From Heligmosomoides polygyrus polygyrus (Eukaryota > Nematoda > Chromadorea > Rhabditida > Heligmosomidae): a stretch of DNA of 64,000 nucleotides. The stretch's first letter is position 1. Every line of letters starts with the position of its first letter. The translations under genes and the position numbers were made by a program. Where the stretch lies: NCBI GenBank assembly GCA_947396885.1, contig OX377201.1, forward strand, positions 9,934,332 through 9,998,331, in the 5' to 3' direction. Below the pieces are notes generated by a model. The model ran no database searches. It worked only from the letters and a program-made list of their open reading frames with translations, and was not told the origin of the DNA. Positions 13,301-22,445 of the stretch are shown here, piece after piece.

Positions 13301-15052
13301 AAATTTTCAAAGTTACACCAAATTTTCCTTAAACAAGAAATTATTCTTACCATCTTATTGAATCTGTAGTTTAACTACCTGAAGATTATTTCGATTGGAA
13401 AGAGTTCGCCCTGATTTCAAAGGTCTTAGCATAGCTTAGAAGAGTGTCCAATTTGATTTGAAAGACGTCCATTTCGAGGTGAAAATGGTATACACGATTT
13501 TCGAGTAAAATCTGACATTTTTTTAAAATCAAATTGGACGCTTTTCACACAGCACTGCTGATTTTTTGTAGACAACATAGCACAGTCTCTTCTTCCAGCA
13601 TAATAAATATATTGTTTAATTCGTTGGTTATCAATTTTTTGATCTTTTACTGGTCTGTTTTTGTGTTCCGTTGCTGTATCCTTTTTCTTCTCTTTTCGTT
13701 TTTCTCGTATATATGACGTTTGCCTTAAGCAGAGTAATAAACCTATAGTTCTATCCAATAAATGATTGCTGCCTTTCTGTGCTTTAAAGCCAAATTTTAT
13801 CCATCACCTTCTTCAAAAAAATGAAATCCTAAACAGGTAGTTCACTTATTAGGACAGCTCAATTTAAAAATTTCAACGAAAGTTGTACTAGAATTTCCAT
13901 AAACAAACAATTTTTCTTACCCTATTGAAAAGCGTAGTTTAATGTGAAAAACGCTGGATTTGATTTAGATGTTCACTTTGATTTCAGGCGCTTCAAGCTT
14001 GCTCAAAAGGGTGTCCAGTTTAATTTGAAAAGTGTACAATTTGACATGAAAATGATAAATATTTGTCTATTTAGTTAGTCTTCGCCTATGTAAGGATTCT
14101 GAAGGACCACAAAATGTAAAGAAACACACAGAAGTAAGATGTTAAGTTGTTATAAGTGGAACACCATGCATACCTCGCTATATGTGAACCATTCGTACGG
14201 TTCTGTACCGTCTGCGTGCTTCACTCTGTGGCCAAGCATAGGAGCATTACTAGACACTCGTGCGCCTCGTCGTACCCCTTCGTACAGCGTGCGCACGTCT
14301 TCGAAGAGATATGGCTGAAGTTTTCCGTCCTTCAGATAGGCTGTTACTCGTCCTCCGTCCTAGAAGTAGACGATTGGTTTACAGTTCTCTTCCAGTACTT
14401 GGGAATAGGCTTCGTCATAGTGTATTAGTCACTTATGAACAGAACGTGGAAACTATAGATGTCCCTTAAGTGCGCCGTGGAACGAGCTCCAGTGCACAGT
14501 TACATTTATCCAGGCACGCCACGCATTCTACTTCTACGGGATGTCGTGGAGATGGTTTGAGTGCTTATTTGGCCATACAACGACTTGCGGTGGGCAACAG
14601 ATGAACAAGTCAGCGCACTGTCCTTCTCAGACAAGTCTAGTATCAATTCATCGACCTTGGAGGGAAGAAAGGCTTAATTGGCTTGGGTGCGAGATCTAAA
14701 CCAGAAGCCTGGTATCGGGTGCACGCGACAGCTTCCACCTCCTCCGATTGCGCTACGCGCGCCTTATAAAAAAGTGAATGTCAGAAAAGCATTTTACAGC
14801 CCAACCATTGTCGCCTAAAAATTCTGTGATTTAAGAGGTTTCATGTGATTGAGTAAAGCGGTCAATCAGTGCTGAAATTAGCTATCGGGGCCTAAACGAG
14901 GCCTAAGAAAGTCGCCAAGCGGTCGGTTACAAATGGAGCAACGTGAACTGAATACTCACCTCGTGTTCCACGGTTTGGTTCAGAGGATCGACCAACGGTA
15001 TGATTTTTCCAATTGCATTCGTGTCCTTCGTAATATTATAGCCGAGTCCCAT
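365..15052 (-). CDS. Long-chain acyl-CoA synthetase, copy A (16 exons)
   Basis: ACSL-family enzyme that activates long-chain fatty acids (fatty acid + ATP + CoA to acyl-CoA + AMP + PPi), normally at ER or mitochondrial outer membrane. Join, in transcript order: 15052-14960, 14359-14174, 12560-12459, 10142-9998, 9931-9756, 9699-9565, 8680-8586, 8530-8437, 8380-8298, 8244-8177, 8097-7970, 7904-7788, 5119-4949, 4896-4771, 1913-1773, 502-365. Every junction is GT/AG and phases agree, giving about 665 residues against roughly 700 for the family. The adenylate-forming motifs are intact: [22 protein letters not shown] and DRKKHIFKL, plus a [11 protein letters not shown] tail with the probable A10 lysine. 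Exons 2-16 match copy B in length and phase. The start is uncertain: 15052 is the first in-frame Met after an AG, and the membrane-anchor part seen in copy B was not found upstream. Confidence 0.9.
573..890. repeat. tRNA-like repeat remnants 3' of copy A exon 16
   Basis: Minus-strand tRNA-like sequence at 573-648 (GGGACTCGAACCC B-box complement) and a + strand fragment near 840-888 with GGTTCGAGTCC. Both belong to the GCGCCGG...GGCGC family seen elsewhere in the window. They lie in the last intron of copy A. No intact cloverleaf is seen. Confidence 0.55.
1773..1913 (-). CDS. ACSL copy A exon 15
   Basis: 47 codons from [10 protein letters not shown] to GLFSFEQ, between a TTAG acceptor and a GTGAGG donor. 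The FEQ|VK junction to the next exon is the usual ACSL reading. Confidence 0.92.
2070..2208 (-). repeat. SINE-A fragment (truncated)
   Basis: Begins with the GGATAAAGG tail complement and matches the 3' part of the SINE-A family (GGGATGCGCCACGCA core), then stops abruptly at a reverse-transcriptase fragment. Confidence 0.7.
2209..2804 (+). pseudogene. Non-LTR retrotransposon RT fragment (CR1/Jockey-like), degenerate
   Basis: Frames read [48 protein letters not shown] and [10 protein letters not shown]...[12 protein letters not shown], conserved reverse-transcriptase core blocks in several broken frames. The catalytic YADD block is missing. The fragment is cut on the right by the mariner insertion at a TA. 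The 21787-22445 fragment belongs to the same kind of element. Confidence 0.75.
2805..4074 (+). mobile_element. Mariner transposon (bandit-like), TA-flanked
   Basis: Terminal inverted repeats start TTAGGTTGTAACGAA at the left and end TTCGTTACAACCTAA at the right, with TA at 2803-2804 and 4075-4076. The 1270-bp size is normal for mariner. It sits in the largest 3' intron of copy A, inserted into a retrotransposon remnant. Its sequence resembles the hookworm bandit type by recognition only. Confidence 0.88.
2990..3997 (+). pseudogene. Mariner transposase, broken
   Basis: The N-terminal helix-turn-helix part reads [17 protein letters not shown] and [20 protein letters not shown]. An in-frame stop near 3259 and at least two frameshifts follow. 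From 3302 the frame is open to 3997, ending [10 protein letters not shown]. Catalytic blocks: CDEKW (first Asp present), LLHDNARPH (second Asp present), then SPTNYHFF where the third catalytic Asp is Asn. Spacing between the second and third catalytic positions is one residue shorter than D34D. It cannot be active. Confidence 0.88.
4465..4754 (+). repeat. SINE-A copy (tRNA-related, + orientation)
   Basis: Head GCGCGTGTAGCGC...GTCGG resembles a pol III A box, and a degenerate B box follows in GGTTGGGATTTCCC. The body runs through GGTCGGTGAATTGGTACCAG to a TTTATCC tail. Boundaries are approximate. Confidence 0.75.
4771..4896 (-). CDS. ACSL copy A exon 14
   Basis: 42 codons starting [13 protein letters not shown], the ACSL signature just after the hinge, and ending VVPDPE before a GTAGGG donor. 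Confidence 0.93.
4949..5119 (-). CDS. ACSL copy A exon 13 (hinge, A7/A8 motifs)
   Basis: 57 codons carrying [12 protein letters not shown] and [14 protein letters not shown], the ribose-binding Asp and the hinge of adenylate-forming enzymes. Donor GTAACT, acceptor TTGTAG. Confidence 0.94.
5150..5215. repeat. AAGTGTCCAA-type short repeats
   Basis: Repeated TTTGAAAAGTGT units, the same family as 12655-14055 and 43075-44160. Intron of copy A. Confidence 0.5.
5890..6560. mobile_element. Inverted-repeat element with internal tandem units
   Basis: Ends ACAGTACCACGCATGTCTTT and its imperfect complement near 6541-6560, followed inward by AAAGCCGCTTTGGAGCGTTCC and its complement near 6481. The middle holds two ~146-bp direct repeats beginning near 6065 and 6210 (shared GTGCATTGTTCACGGCGCAC) and a partial third. 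No coding frame. Non-autonomous DNA element. Confidence 0.65.
7098..7119 (+). other. SL1-like sequence (19/22)
   Basis: The 3' part ATTACCCAAGTTTGAG matches nematode SL1 exactly and is followed by GGTATG. It lies in a copy A intron, opposite strand. Confidence 0.5.
7330..7365. repeat. (ATTT)n microsatellite
   Basis: About nine TTTA units in a row. Confidence 0.95.
7788..7904 (-). CDS. ACSL copy A exon 12
   Basis: 39 codons [14 protein letters not shown]...ARDGAGE, between a CAG acceptor and a GTAGGA donor. Confidence 0.92.
7970..8097 (-). CDS. ACSL copy A exon 11 (A5 motif)
   Basis: 128 nt in phase 2. It encodes [15 protein letters not shown], the adenine-contacting A5 motif, after [14 protein letters not shown]. 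Confidence 0.93.
8177..8244 (-). CDS. ACSL copy A exon 10
   Basis: 68-nt exon encoding [20 protein letters not shown] with split codons at both ends. Same length as in copy B. Confidence 0.9.
8298..8380 (-). CDS. ACSL copy A exon 9
   Basis: 83 nt encoding [20 protein letters not shown] and following residues, between a CAG acceptor and a GTGAGT donor. Confidence 0.9.
8437..8530 (-). CDS. ACSL copy A exon 8
   Basis: 94 nt encoding [16 protein letters not shown] and [12 protein letters not shown], typical of the ACSL core. Donor GTATGG. Confidence 0.92.
8586..8680 (-). CDS. ACSL copy A exon 7
   Basis: 95 nt encoding [16 protein letters not shown] and KGARVGFY. The final AG joins G of exon 8 to make the Arg of GFYRGD. 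Confidence 0.93.
8900..9110 (+). repeat. Degenerate TTCGAA minisatellite
   Basis: Diverged units of the ATTCGAATACATTCGAAAA type also found at 53095-53488 and 54940-55133. Intron of copy A. Confidence 0.65.
9565..9699 (-). CDS. ACSL copy A exon 6 (P-loop)
   Basis: 45 codons with [20 protein letters not shown], the AMP-binding phosphate loop (A3). Donor GTTAGT, acceptor TTTTAG. Confidence 0.95.
9756..9931 (-). CDS. ACSL copy A exon 5
   Basis: 176 nt encoding [20 protein letters not shown] and [13 protein letters not shown], with phase matching exon 4. Acceptor TTTTCAG. Confidence 0.92.
9998..10142 (-). CDS. ACSL copy A exon 4
   Basis: 145 nt encoding [20 protein letters not shown] and [15 protein letters not shown]. 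It continues from NRPE of exon 3, giving the family reading NRPEW. Confidence 0.93.
10707..11050 (+). repeat. SINE-F arm 1 (inverted pair with 11485-11818)
   Basis: AAGGAGAGCCTCC...GCAGGATGTAGG...GGCTTGACCCCCGG, then GTCGCCATAGTTTTTGCACA. An inverted copy follows about 435 bp away. The B-box-like GGCTTGACCCC suggests tRNA ancestry. The same family recurs as a pair at 29858-31826. Confidence 0.6.
11069..11320 (-). repeat. SINE-A copy
   Basis: From the GGATAAAGGACGGCGTTATT tail complement to the tRNA-like head CCTCCTCCGACTGCGCCC. It lies between the two SINE-F arms. Confidence 0.8.
11485..11818 (-). repeat. SINE-F arm 2
   Basis: Reverse complement of 10707-11050 (for example TGTGTGCAAAAACTATGGCG and CCCTACATCCTG), diverged. 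Together they form a foldback of about 1.1 kb. Confidence 0.6.
12256..12330 (-). repeat. tRNA-like repeat (GCGCC family)
   Basis: Reads on the minus strand through TGGCGTAGAGCAT and GCGGGTTCGAGTCCCGC to GGCGCTAGAG. The T-arm is a perfect stem, but the anticodon arm is abnormal, so this is a repeat rather than a tRNA gene. Confidence 0.6.
12459..12560 (-). CDS. ACSL copy A exon 3
   Basis: 34 codons [16 protein letters not shown]...[11 protein letters not shown]. Donor GTGAGG, acceptor CTCAG. Confidence 0.92.
12655..14055. repeat. AT-rich intron with scattered AAATTGGACACTTTTC repeats
   Basis: Clusters at 12655-12800, 13380-13560 and 13960-14055 repeat variants of CAATTTGATTTGAAAAG about every 20-30 nt. 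No exon or transposase seen here. Confidence 0.55.
14174..14359 (-). CDS. ACSL copy A exon 2
   Basis: 62 codons with [20 protein letters not shown] and PYEWFTYSE, the conserved ACSL N-terminal segment. Donor GTATGC, acceptor TTCTAG. Confidence 0.93.
14513..14766 (-). repeat. SINE-A copy (tail missing)
   Basis: GCCACGCATTCTACTTCTAC through GGTATCGGGTGCACGCGACAG to CGCTACGCGCGCC. Confidence 0.78.
14960..15052 (-). CDS. ACSL copy A exon 1 (5' border uncertain)
   Basis: 31 codons beginning [16 protein letters not shown] and ending NQTVEHE before GTGAGT, aligned with the second half of the copy B membrane exon. An AG (CTGCAG) lies 2 nt before the ATG, so this may be an internal exon with an unseen upstream start. 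The frame also stays open for several codons upstream. Confidence 0.7.
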
Positions 15053-15667
15053 AACTGCAGCACAGAATAGGAGAAAAAGAATGTCTTTTTGAAAAATTGA
15101 AGAAAATAAACCGCTTAGTAGAACAGCACGGAAATCAATGGATATAGAAAGACCGTGATGAACATGCAGGCTAAGACGCCCTATATCCTATCGCTATGAC
15201 TGGTCGCCGAGAAACACAACTCTTGAGCGTCTGTAGTATCTGTACATGGCTGTATCGAGGTATAGGACATTTAGAGCTGACAACTAGTAATGCAACGCTG
15301 ACGAATACCGTGACATTAGTGAAGTCTACAAGATTGACATCTAACCAGTTGCCTGCAGATCTTCAGATAGCGAAAGCCGAGGAAACTGAACGACGGGTGG
15401 AGGATGTACTCTCTAGACTAGAAAATGACAGCTTGACATTAGCTTAACGTAAACCAATGTCCTTTTAGTTTAGAACACGCCATGCATTCTCCCTCTCCTG
15501 ATATTCTTGGAACAACTAGAGTCACAACGACTCGCGTGGGCTGCAGATGTACAAATCAGTGTTTCATTATGGTCACAATCAGATAAGGGTCTTGAAGCTT
15601 CGAAGAGAGTTTAGAACCTATACGGAATCAGAATATTTGTTACCAGATCTTTTGTTGCTATCAACTC

Positions 15668-15748
15668 TTGCGCCAGACGGAACTCGAACCCCACCTCGTG
15701 CTTTTCGGGGTGTGATACTACATCTTCCACCACCGGCGCTGTTTGCTC
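15668..15748 (-). repeat. tRNA-like repeat (GCGCC family), degenerate
   Basis: Minus strand shows CCACCGGCGCTGTTTG and GGAACTCGAACCCC. First element of the intergenic region after copy A. Confidence 0.5.
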
Positions 15749-15817
15749 GCAGGTGATATAGACGATATCCTAGGGTGGATTCAGAACAGTTATAGAATTA
15801 GGGCAAAGCACGGCCTT

Positions 15818-16060
15818 TTTTAGTCTTTTTTGGAATGCGCCACGCATTCTACTTTTTCGGGATGTCCTGGAGGTAATTTGAATGCCATACAATGATTTGC
15901 ACTCGCCTTCTTCAATCTTATCTTTCCCAGACAAGTCTGGTACCAATTCAGCGCGCCCGGAGGGATGGACGGCTTAGCTTTGGCGGGAGATCCGAACCAG
16001 CAAGCAGGTATCAGGTTCACGCGACAGCCGGCACCTCCTCCGACTGCGCTACACGCGCCT
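15818..16060 (-). repeat. SINE-A copy
   Basis: Family sequence from GGAATGCGCCACGCATTC to CCTCCTCCGACTGCGCTACA. Confidence 0.78.
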
Positions 16061-16788
16061 TCAGAATAGGTACACTAGAAAAATTGTACTTCGATCAGTA
16101 AGTTTTCTGTATTCTAGAGTGCCGCACTCGAACGTAAGGAACGGGCACATATTTCAATCCGCAGACATTGGAATTCCATAGAATTCGAAATCGAAAAAGT
16201 CTAAAATCGGAAGTAGAAATGCTTGTGCTATCTTCGGAATCATGTCGATGCTTATTATTTACATTATATCTTTATTTAGTTATGTTTTATTTATTCATGC
16301 ACTGCAAAGAGTGTCAAAACAACCAAATAAGTCAGAACGCCAATGCAACTAAAATGAAAATGGTGTGTAAAAGAGAAACCATTAGTGACTAGATGCAACT
16401 GAAAGCCACTCACGCCTAGAAAATCGAGAAAAATCAGATGAGTACTATACTGCAATTGGTTGTAAACTGTGCTGCCTGCCGTTAAAAAATTGTGGAAGTC
16501 GATGATTCTCAATTTTACTCTCTGCCTTACTTTCTAGAGCCAAGAATGGTTTGGAAAAGTTCTCCTTTCGAGGCACTGGAAGTGCACTAAAATGTTGTCT
16601 TTTTGCTTGTAGGCCTTACATATCTGTCCTTAAAACACAGTTGTTGTCTTGTGGAGCACGTTTCCGGCTTGCTTAAACGAATGGCTGAGTTTTTAATAAA
16701 ATTTTAACAATCGTGTTGTCTTTCTTGTTTAGGACCGTGTTTTTCTCCTAACGTGTGACTAATACATGCCACATAAATTATAACAATA

Positions 16789-16791
16789 ACA

Positions 16792-16837
<46 letters not shown>

Positions 16838-16852
16838 GTAGTAGTAGTAGTA
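16789..16852. repeat. (ATT)n/(AGT)n microsatellite
   Basis: About 15 ATT units followed by AGT units, directly before a SINE-A head. The poly-Asn frame it creates is not a gene. Confidence 0.95.
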
Positions 16853-16866
16853 TTACGTAACTTCTT

Positions 16867-17170
16867 ACGCGGCTCGTGGAGCGCAGTCGGAGGAGGCGCC
16901 GGCTGACGCCTGCACCCGATGCCAGGTTCCTGGTTCTGATTTCCCGCCCAGGCCAACCAAGCCTTCAATCTCTCCGGGGTCGGTGAATTGGTACCAAACT
17001 TGTCTGGGAAGGATAAAGCACTGATTTGTACATCGGCTGGCTACCACAAGTCATTGTGTGGCCAAATACGCATTCAACACGCCTCCATGACATCCCGTAG
17101 AAGTAGAATGCGTGGCGCATCCCAAAGAGCATTGAATAACGCCGTCCTTTATCCTTTATCCTTGTCCTTA
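16867..17170 (+). repeat. SINE-A copy, near full length
   Basis: Head GTGGAGCGCAGTCGGAGG (A-box-like), GGTTCCTGGTTCTGATTTCC (B-box-like), body and TTTATCCTTTATCC tail. One of the best copies for a consensus. Confidence 0.82.
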
Positions 17171-18015
17171 ACTTCTTACGCGCATTGCTTTACACCTTAT
17201 TGAACCTGACAAATCTCATATGGCTGATCAAGCTGTTCTTTTTTCTTCTTCTTTTTTTTTGTTCATGCTGAGCTAGATCTCTGGTCGCAGTTTTTTAGAG
17301 GTATGAGTTAAGCGGAACTATTAGGTTGTAAGCAAAGCTCAGTCAGCTATCCAGACCTATATTCATAAAACCACAGCTCGGCACAGGGAGTAACTTTTCA
17401 CGCTGCTATATGCGCCACTCCACTCCTGTGATCGATATTATTATTAAGATTGCGATTGATTAAAAATCCTCAGAGGCCAATTCACCAGAGACGAAAAATA
17501 GCATTATGACGGTGTATCTGGCTAGTCTTTAATAGATGTAGAGTGCGTATCCTTCCATGCCTAATTTCCTCTTTCCTGCTTCCGATATCTGCAGATGATC
17601 TTAATGCAGCCAGTTAGATGCTATCTCATTGGCTTCGCTAAACTCTTCGCTTTCATCAGTGCTTCGGAGTGGTGTGCGATCGCTCGCGCTTAAACATACG
17701 TTGGTAATTTTAGCATCTGCACGAGCAAAAATATTTTGCAACGGCTGCAATGATACCTTTCGTAGCAGAAAACCACTAGTAACATTCAGTTTGTTGTTTA
17801 GTTTTGAAATTGTTCTGAAACGTTTTTGTTTGAAATTTTTCTAAAAGTTGGATTGCAGAAAGTGTGACCAATATTCCACGTTTATCACGAATATGGACAC
17901 TATCATCTTCATCCGGTGCCAGCTTTATCTAGGGCTGCTTTTTACCCACGATGTGGTATTTTCATGACGTTTTAACTCGAGATATTTCCAGCTACGTACG
18001 AACGAAGGGTTGTTC
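17171..18015. other. Intergenic stretch, nothing recognised
   Basis: AT-rich sequence with no exon, RNA or element I can support on either strand. Confidence 0.5.
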
Positions 18016-18087
18016 TGTACACTAGACATGGGATCCGACACCGATTTTCCGGATAATCGGATGATTCGGATAGGCTACTTTTTCGAA

Positions 18088-18206
18088 CCCCGGATCTTCG
18101 GATGATTCAGATGAGGGCAATTTCGGAAACCCCGGATCTTCGGATGATTCAGATGAGGGCAATTTTAGAAACCCCGGATCTTCGGATGATTCAGATAACG
18201 CCTTTT
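18088..18206 (+). repeat. 42-bp minisatellite, block 1
   Basis: Three units starting at 18088, 18130 and 18172 with core CCCCGGATCTTCGGATGATT then CAGATGAGGGCAATTT. Confidence 0.92.
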
Positions 18207-18650
18207 TAGTCCGAGCCGGATTTCGGATATCCGATTCGGATACAACCGGATAAGTGATATAATAGGGGCGCGCAACCCCTTAAAAACGGAACACATCAGT
18301 AACTCCGCGTTTATTTCCTTGATCAATTGAAGTCACGAGCGCGCGAAGCAGCTTGGAGCGCCTCACATTGAATTAAGTGTTTATATGCCCTGGTAGCAAG
18401 GCACATGAATGCCCAATTACATTATATCTGGCCTAGCTTAGCTCACCAATGGAGTGGAACACACCAGCGCTACGTAAAAGATGTCGTATTTGACTGCCTT
18501 ACGAGGGGAGTCCTCCGCAGAGCTATTTTGCGCTTCCAGAACAAACAAAAACAGCTTTAAGACCCCAAAGAGCCAATACCAACTCAATTGTGAGTTGGTA
18601 ATGCACTTGTAGTTCGTAAGTCTTTTAAAGGACAATAATGAAGCAATTCC

Positions 18651-20250
18651 GAAAGGGTCTGAAGCGTATGTCTGAACGGAGAGAGCGAGTCATCCCACCA
18701 TATATATAGGAATAATCGCCACTCTTCAATTAGTATAAAAATGTGTTTCTTTTTTCGATAAGCCCGAGGAGTAGAGAACCCTTGAAGTTACAGTGGAATC
18801 GGTGCTTCACGAGTTCGGGAGTCTTGTACGCCCGCAATGCCGCCGGCGGGAAGCGGCTCGTAGCGCAGTAGATAGCGACGTTGCTCCATGAGAGGGAGGT
18901 AGAGGGTTCGACTTTTCTGCGCTGCTGCATCTTTGCATTTTAACTTATTGTTTGATTTGAGCGATTCTGACATCTGCACCATTTTAGATGTTTGCTGTGC
19001 AGTGTTTCCAGATGTATGCCGTGAGAGCAACTTTGTTGCCACTTGTTTATTACTGGCGGGTTTTTAACCAAAAGGCAATGAGAAAGCTGTTCAACATAAT
19101 GATAGATAAACGTTTAACATAGGTGATATACAGACACAAAGTGCATGAAAGAGAAGCACTGGTCAAAATACGGATAGCTTATAAAGGCTACAGGCTCCTC
19201 ACAGTTTGCTTCCATACATGGACCAATGAGATCGGCTCCATAGGCAAAATCCAACTGAAGACGTTTCCTTTCCTCTGAAACAAAAGTTCCAGCCGAAAAC
19301 GTTATCATATGCCCACTGCTTGTCAGCCTTTCCACGTCTGTCAGTTCATTTTGCGGATCCCAACCTTCTTCTGGTTTTCCACCACTTCCAGCCCGTCGTC
19401 TTCGTTAACTTCAAGTTGACGTGCTTCGAAGTCCTTGGGTATGCTAGCCATCCGTTCGGTCAGGTTGGTGTTATTCCCATGAAGGCTGCTTATCTAAAGG
19501 TGGACCACACTTCAGCGTGAGTAAGTGGACCACTCGAGCATCGGCGATTTTGTTGGTGTTAGGTTTTAGAGAGCCTCCAGCAGACCTCTGATTTCCAAAT
19601 GACAGGCAAAGATGAGAGAAAGAGTGTATCGATGCCGTTTAGGTCAATTTGCGGGATCCACAGACTTTCTCGTTTTGACCACATGTGACGTCACATCATG
19701 GTCTCATTTGAAAATCCGAGCAGGATGGTTTTACCCGATGTCATTGGGCGATGTATGGAAACAGACTGAGAGGAGCCTGCAGCATTTATACCCTGCTCAT
19801 TGTGTCCAGTGCTGCTTTATGCACGTTGCACCTGTGTATCACTGGTGTTGAATATTTATGCATCATCATGTTGAGTACCAAAGCATGCAGCTGGAAAGTG
19901 CGCAGAAAACATCTTAAAATGGTATAGACGACAGAATCCCTCAAATCTCAACCAATCAATCAAAAAGCAGGAATGCAGCAGCGCATGAGGATCGAACCCC
20001 GACCTTCCTCCCATGAAGCATCGTCACTACCCATTGCGCCCCGAGCTGCTTGCCGGCAGAGGCATCGCGGTCGTACAAGAACCCAAATTCGTGATGCGCC
20101 GTTCAGTTGTGACTTCAAGAACCCCCACTCCTAAGGTTTAACGACTTGGCAAAAATGAAACACATTTTATGCTAATTGAGGGGTGGCGATTATTCCTATT
20201 TAATAGGATGACTCCCTCTCCCCGTTCAGATATACGCTATCAGACCCTTC
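18651..20250. mobile_element. 1.6-kb foldback element (family X)
   Basis: GAAAGGGTCTGAAGCGTATG at the left meets the complement CATACGCT-type end at the right (ATACGCTATCAGACCCTTC). Complementarity continues inward: 19125-19230 pairs with 19730-19850 (AGTGCTTCTCTTTCATGCAC versus CAGTGCTGCTTTATGCACG). Each arm carries a tRNA-like module near 18855 and 19975. Related smaller copies are at 49831-50283 and 57250-57685. Confidence 0.65.
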
Positions 20251-20396
20251 CCATGTGAGAGAATTCCCTTCAAATGATTGCAAATGTGCCCGAAAAAGAC
20301 AGGTTATCAATGGCGCAGAGTTTGCCAGCAAGACGCGCTAACCTCCTATTATCCGATTTTTATCCGATTTTATCCGAATCATTGCGTTTCTCAAAA

Positions 20397-20523
20397 CCCC
20401 GGATCTTCGGATGATTCAGATGAGGGCAATTTTAAAACCCCCGGATCTTCGGATGATTCAGATGAGGACAATTTTAGAAACCCCGGATCTTCGGATGATT
20501 CAGATGAGGGCAATTTTCGACCG
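20397..20523 (+). repeat. 42-bp minisatellite, block 2
   Basis: Three units starting at 20397, 20439 and 20481, same core and same orientation as block 1. Confidence 0.92.
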
Positions 20524-20635
20524 AGCCGGATTTCGGATAATCCGAAACCGGATAAATCCGGCCGGATATCCGAAAATGCATGATTCGGATCCCATGTCTA
20601 CTGTACACCAATCACCTGTTAGTCCCATCTCTACA

Positions 20636-21778
20636 GGGTGGCTCCTAATTTTTTGCGCGAAATTCAAACCGCTACTGCATTTTTGAAAATGGCGGGAGAT
20701 CAATTATTAGGATTTTTCTAGAATGGGGAAGTATGTACTAAAGCCAAACCAGTTGATACACTCAATGCCCCCGACATTGAAAGCTTCACCACGTCGTTCC
20801 ACCATCGCCCATCTTGCCGATAAAGGACATTCTGCAGCAGAGATCGCTCGACGACTTCAAATTTCTGCCAGTCCAGTCCAACACATTGTGAAACAGTACA
20901 GAGAGGAAGGAACGGTCGAACCGAGGAAGAGATCTGGCAGACCACGTACTGTGAACACTCCCCGCCTTCGAAAGGTCATCAAAAAGAGAATCGACCGGAA
21001 CAATGGAGTTAGCATGAATCGGATGGCCGTAGACCTTGCGGTTTCCCGCAGAACAATACAGAAGACCGTCAAACAGGGTCTTGGGCTTCGCAGGTATCGT
21101 CTTTATCACGAACAAGCCCTAACGAAACCTGCCATGCAGATTAGATTGAAAAAATCCAAGTTGTTGCAAAAGGAGATCCAGCAGGGCCGCTTATCAAACG
21201 TCATCTGGACGGACGAAAGACTTTACCGTTGAAGTGGCACACAGCTCACAGAATCGGAGTCAGTTGCTGCCTCCATCCAGAAACAGGTCTTCTCAACGTC
21301 GGGTTCTCAGCAGGACTCTTTTTCCGAAATCTGTAATGGTATGGGCTGGCATTACCTTGGACAAGAAGACACCTCTGGTTTTCGTCGAACGTTCAGTGAA
21401 AATCAGCGCTGAAGTCTACCAAGAAAGGAACCTTCCCTGTGTTGCTGGAAATTTTGTCACTGGTCAATGCGTCCTCCAACAGAACTGAGCACCTGCTCAT
21501 TCTGCGAGAGTCACTTCCCTGGCTACTGGACGAAGGACTTCTGGCCACCTAACTCGTCTGATCTGAATCCGATGCATTTCGCTGTGTGGGGCTACTTGCA
21601 GCAGAGGGTCTCCTCGAAGAGTTATCAAAGTTTGAACGCCCTCAAAGCTTCACTTCAGAAAACGTGGGACGATATCGGCGTCACCTTCCTGCGGCCCACA
21701 GAGATGTCGGCGGAGAAGAGACTGAAGGCCTGTATTGCTGCAAAAGGAGCTCAGTTCGAACATCTTCTCGAGTGAATG
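20636..21778 (+). pseudogene. Tc1/mariner-superfamily transposase (maT/D37D-like), broken
   Basis: The left end has a GGGTGGCTCCTAATTTTTTG terminus. The 20723-21232 frame has helix-turn-helix domains (HSAAEIARRLQISASPVQHI, RKRSGRPRTV). A stop follows WTDERLYR (first Asp region). VMVWAGITLDKKTPL is followed by QQN, stop and APAHSAR, where the family has an Asp. The end reads FWPPNSSDLNPMHFAVWGYL. At least three frame breaks. No right terminal repeat seen. Confidence 0.8.
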
Positions 21779-21786
21779 ATTGATAG

Positions 21787-22445
21787 ACCTAGTCTTTAAT
21801 ATTTTCAAGGTTCTTCACACTTCGGATCAAAGCACTCTACTTCGTGCGTTTAAGTTATACATTCGCCCCATCCTGGAGAGCAATACCACCATCTTTTCTC
21901 CCTTCAAAAAGAAGGATATTCTTGCACTGGAAAGAGTCCAAAACACTTTCACTCGGAAACTTTTCCTTCGTTGCTTCAGGCTTCCCTATGGTGAAATTCC
22001 TAACTCCACTGGTAGAAACGAGGCCTTGGGTATCCCCTCTTTGGAATGGTGAAGAAAGCGCTTCGATCTCCCTATGGCTTTCAAGATTTTTAAGGGTCTA
22101 ACTCAGCTCCGAATTTCCGGTTTCTTCATTCCAGTAAATTCTCACACTAGAGGAGCAGCCTTGAAATTTACAACCTCATCGGCCAATACTCAGATCAGGT
22201 CAAAGTTTTTCTCCTCCAAAGTTCGGTCTTTCTTCAATCGTGTTCTTCGTTCTCCTCATTTCTCATCGAGTTATAATACGTTCAAAATCCACGTTTCTGA
22301 GTTTATCACTTAATTTCTTATTGTTCGTGGCATTGTAATCTCAGTTTCATTGCTACCTTTTCTATGCCTTTCAGTTTTAATTTGACTCAGGGTTCTTTTG
22401 GTCTAGTTTTACTAATTTCAATGTGTGTCGGTATATGCCACTCCT
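21787..22445 (+). pseudogene. Non-LTR retrotransposon 3' end (CR1/Jockey-like)
   Basis: Frames encode LYIRPILESNTTIFSPFKKK, RVQNTFTRKLFLR, GIPSLEW, then after a frame change MAFKIFKGLTQLRISGFF to HVSEFIT and stop, followed by a short UTR ending AGTAAATAAATGAATAGA. 5' truncated, as is usual for LINEs. Confidence 0.8.

Larger units (their letters stand above)
18018..20602. mobile_element. Composite repeat bounded by inverted AGACATGGGATCCGA
   Basis: AGACATGGGATCCGA near 18022 and its complement TCGGATCCCATGTCT near 20585 face each other. Inside are two 42-bp minisatellite blocks in the same orientation and the 18651-20250 foldback. Most simply a minisatellite-bearing element later split by another insertion. 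Confidence 0.5.

Noticed and set aside
16759..16968. Poly-Asn frame
   Set aside because: Generated by the (ATT)n microsatellite next to a SINE.
20278..20583. Frame encoding repeated GSSDDSDE acidic motifs
   Set aside because: It is a reading of the 42-bp minisatellite. The block at 18088 has the same units without a conserved frame context.
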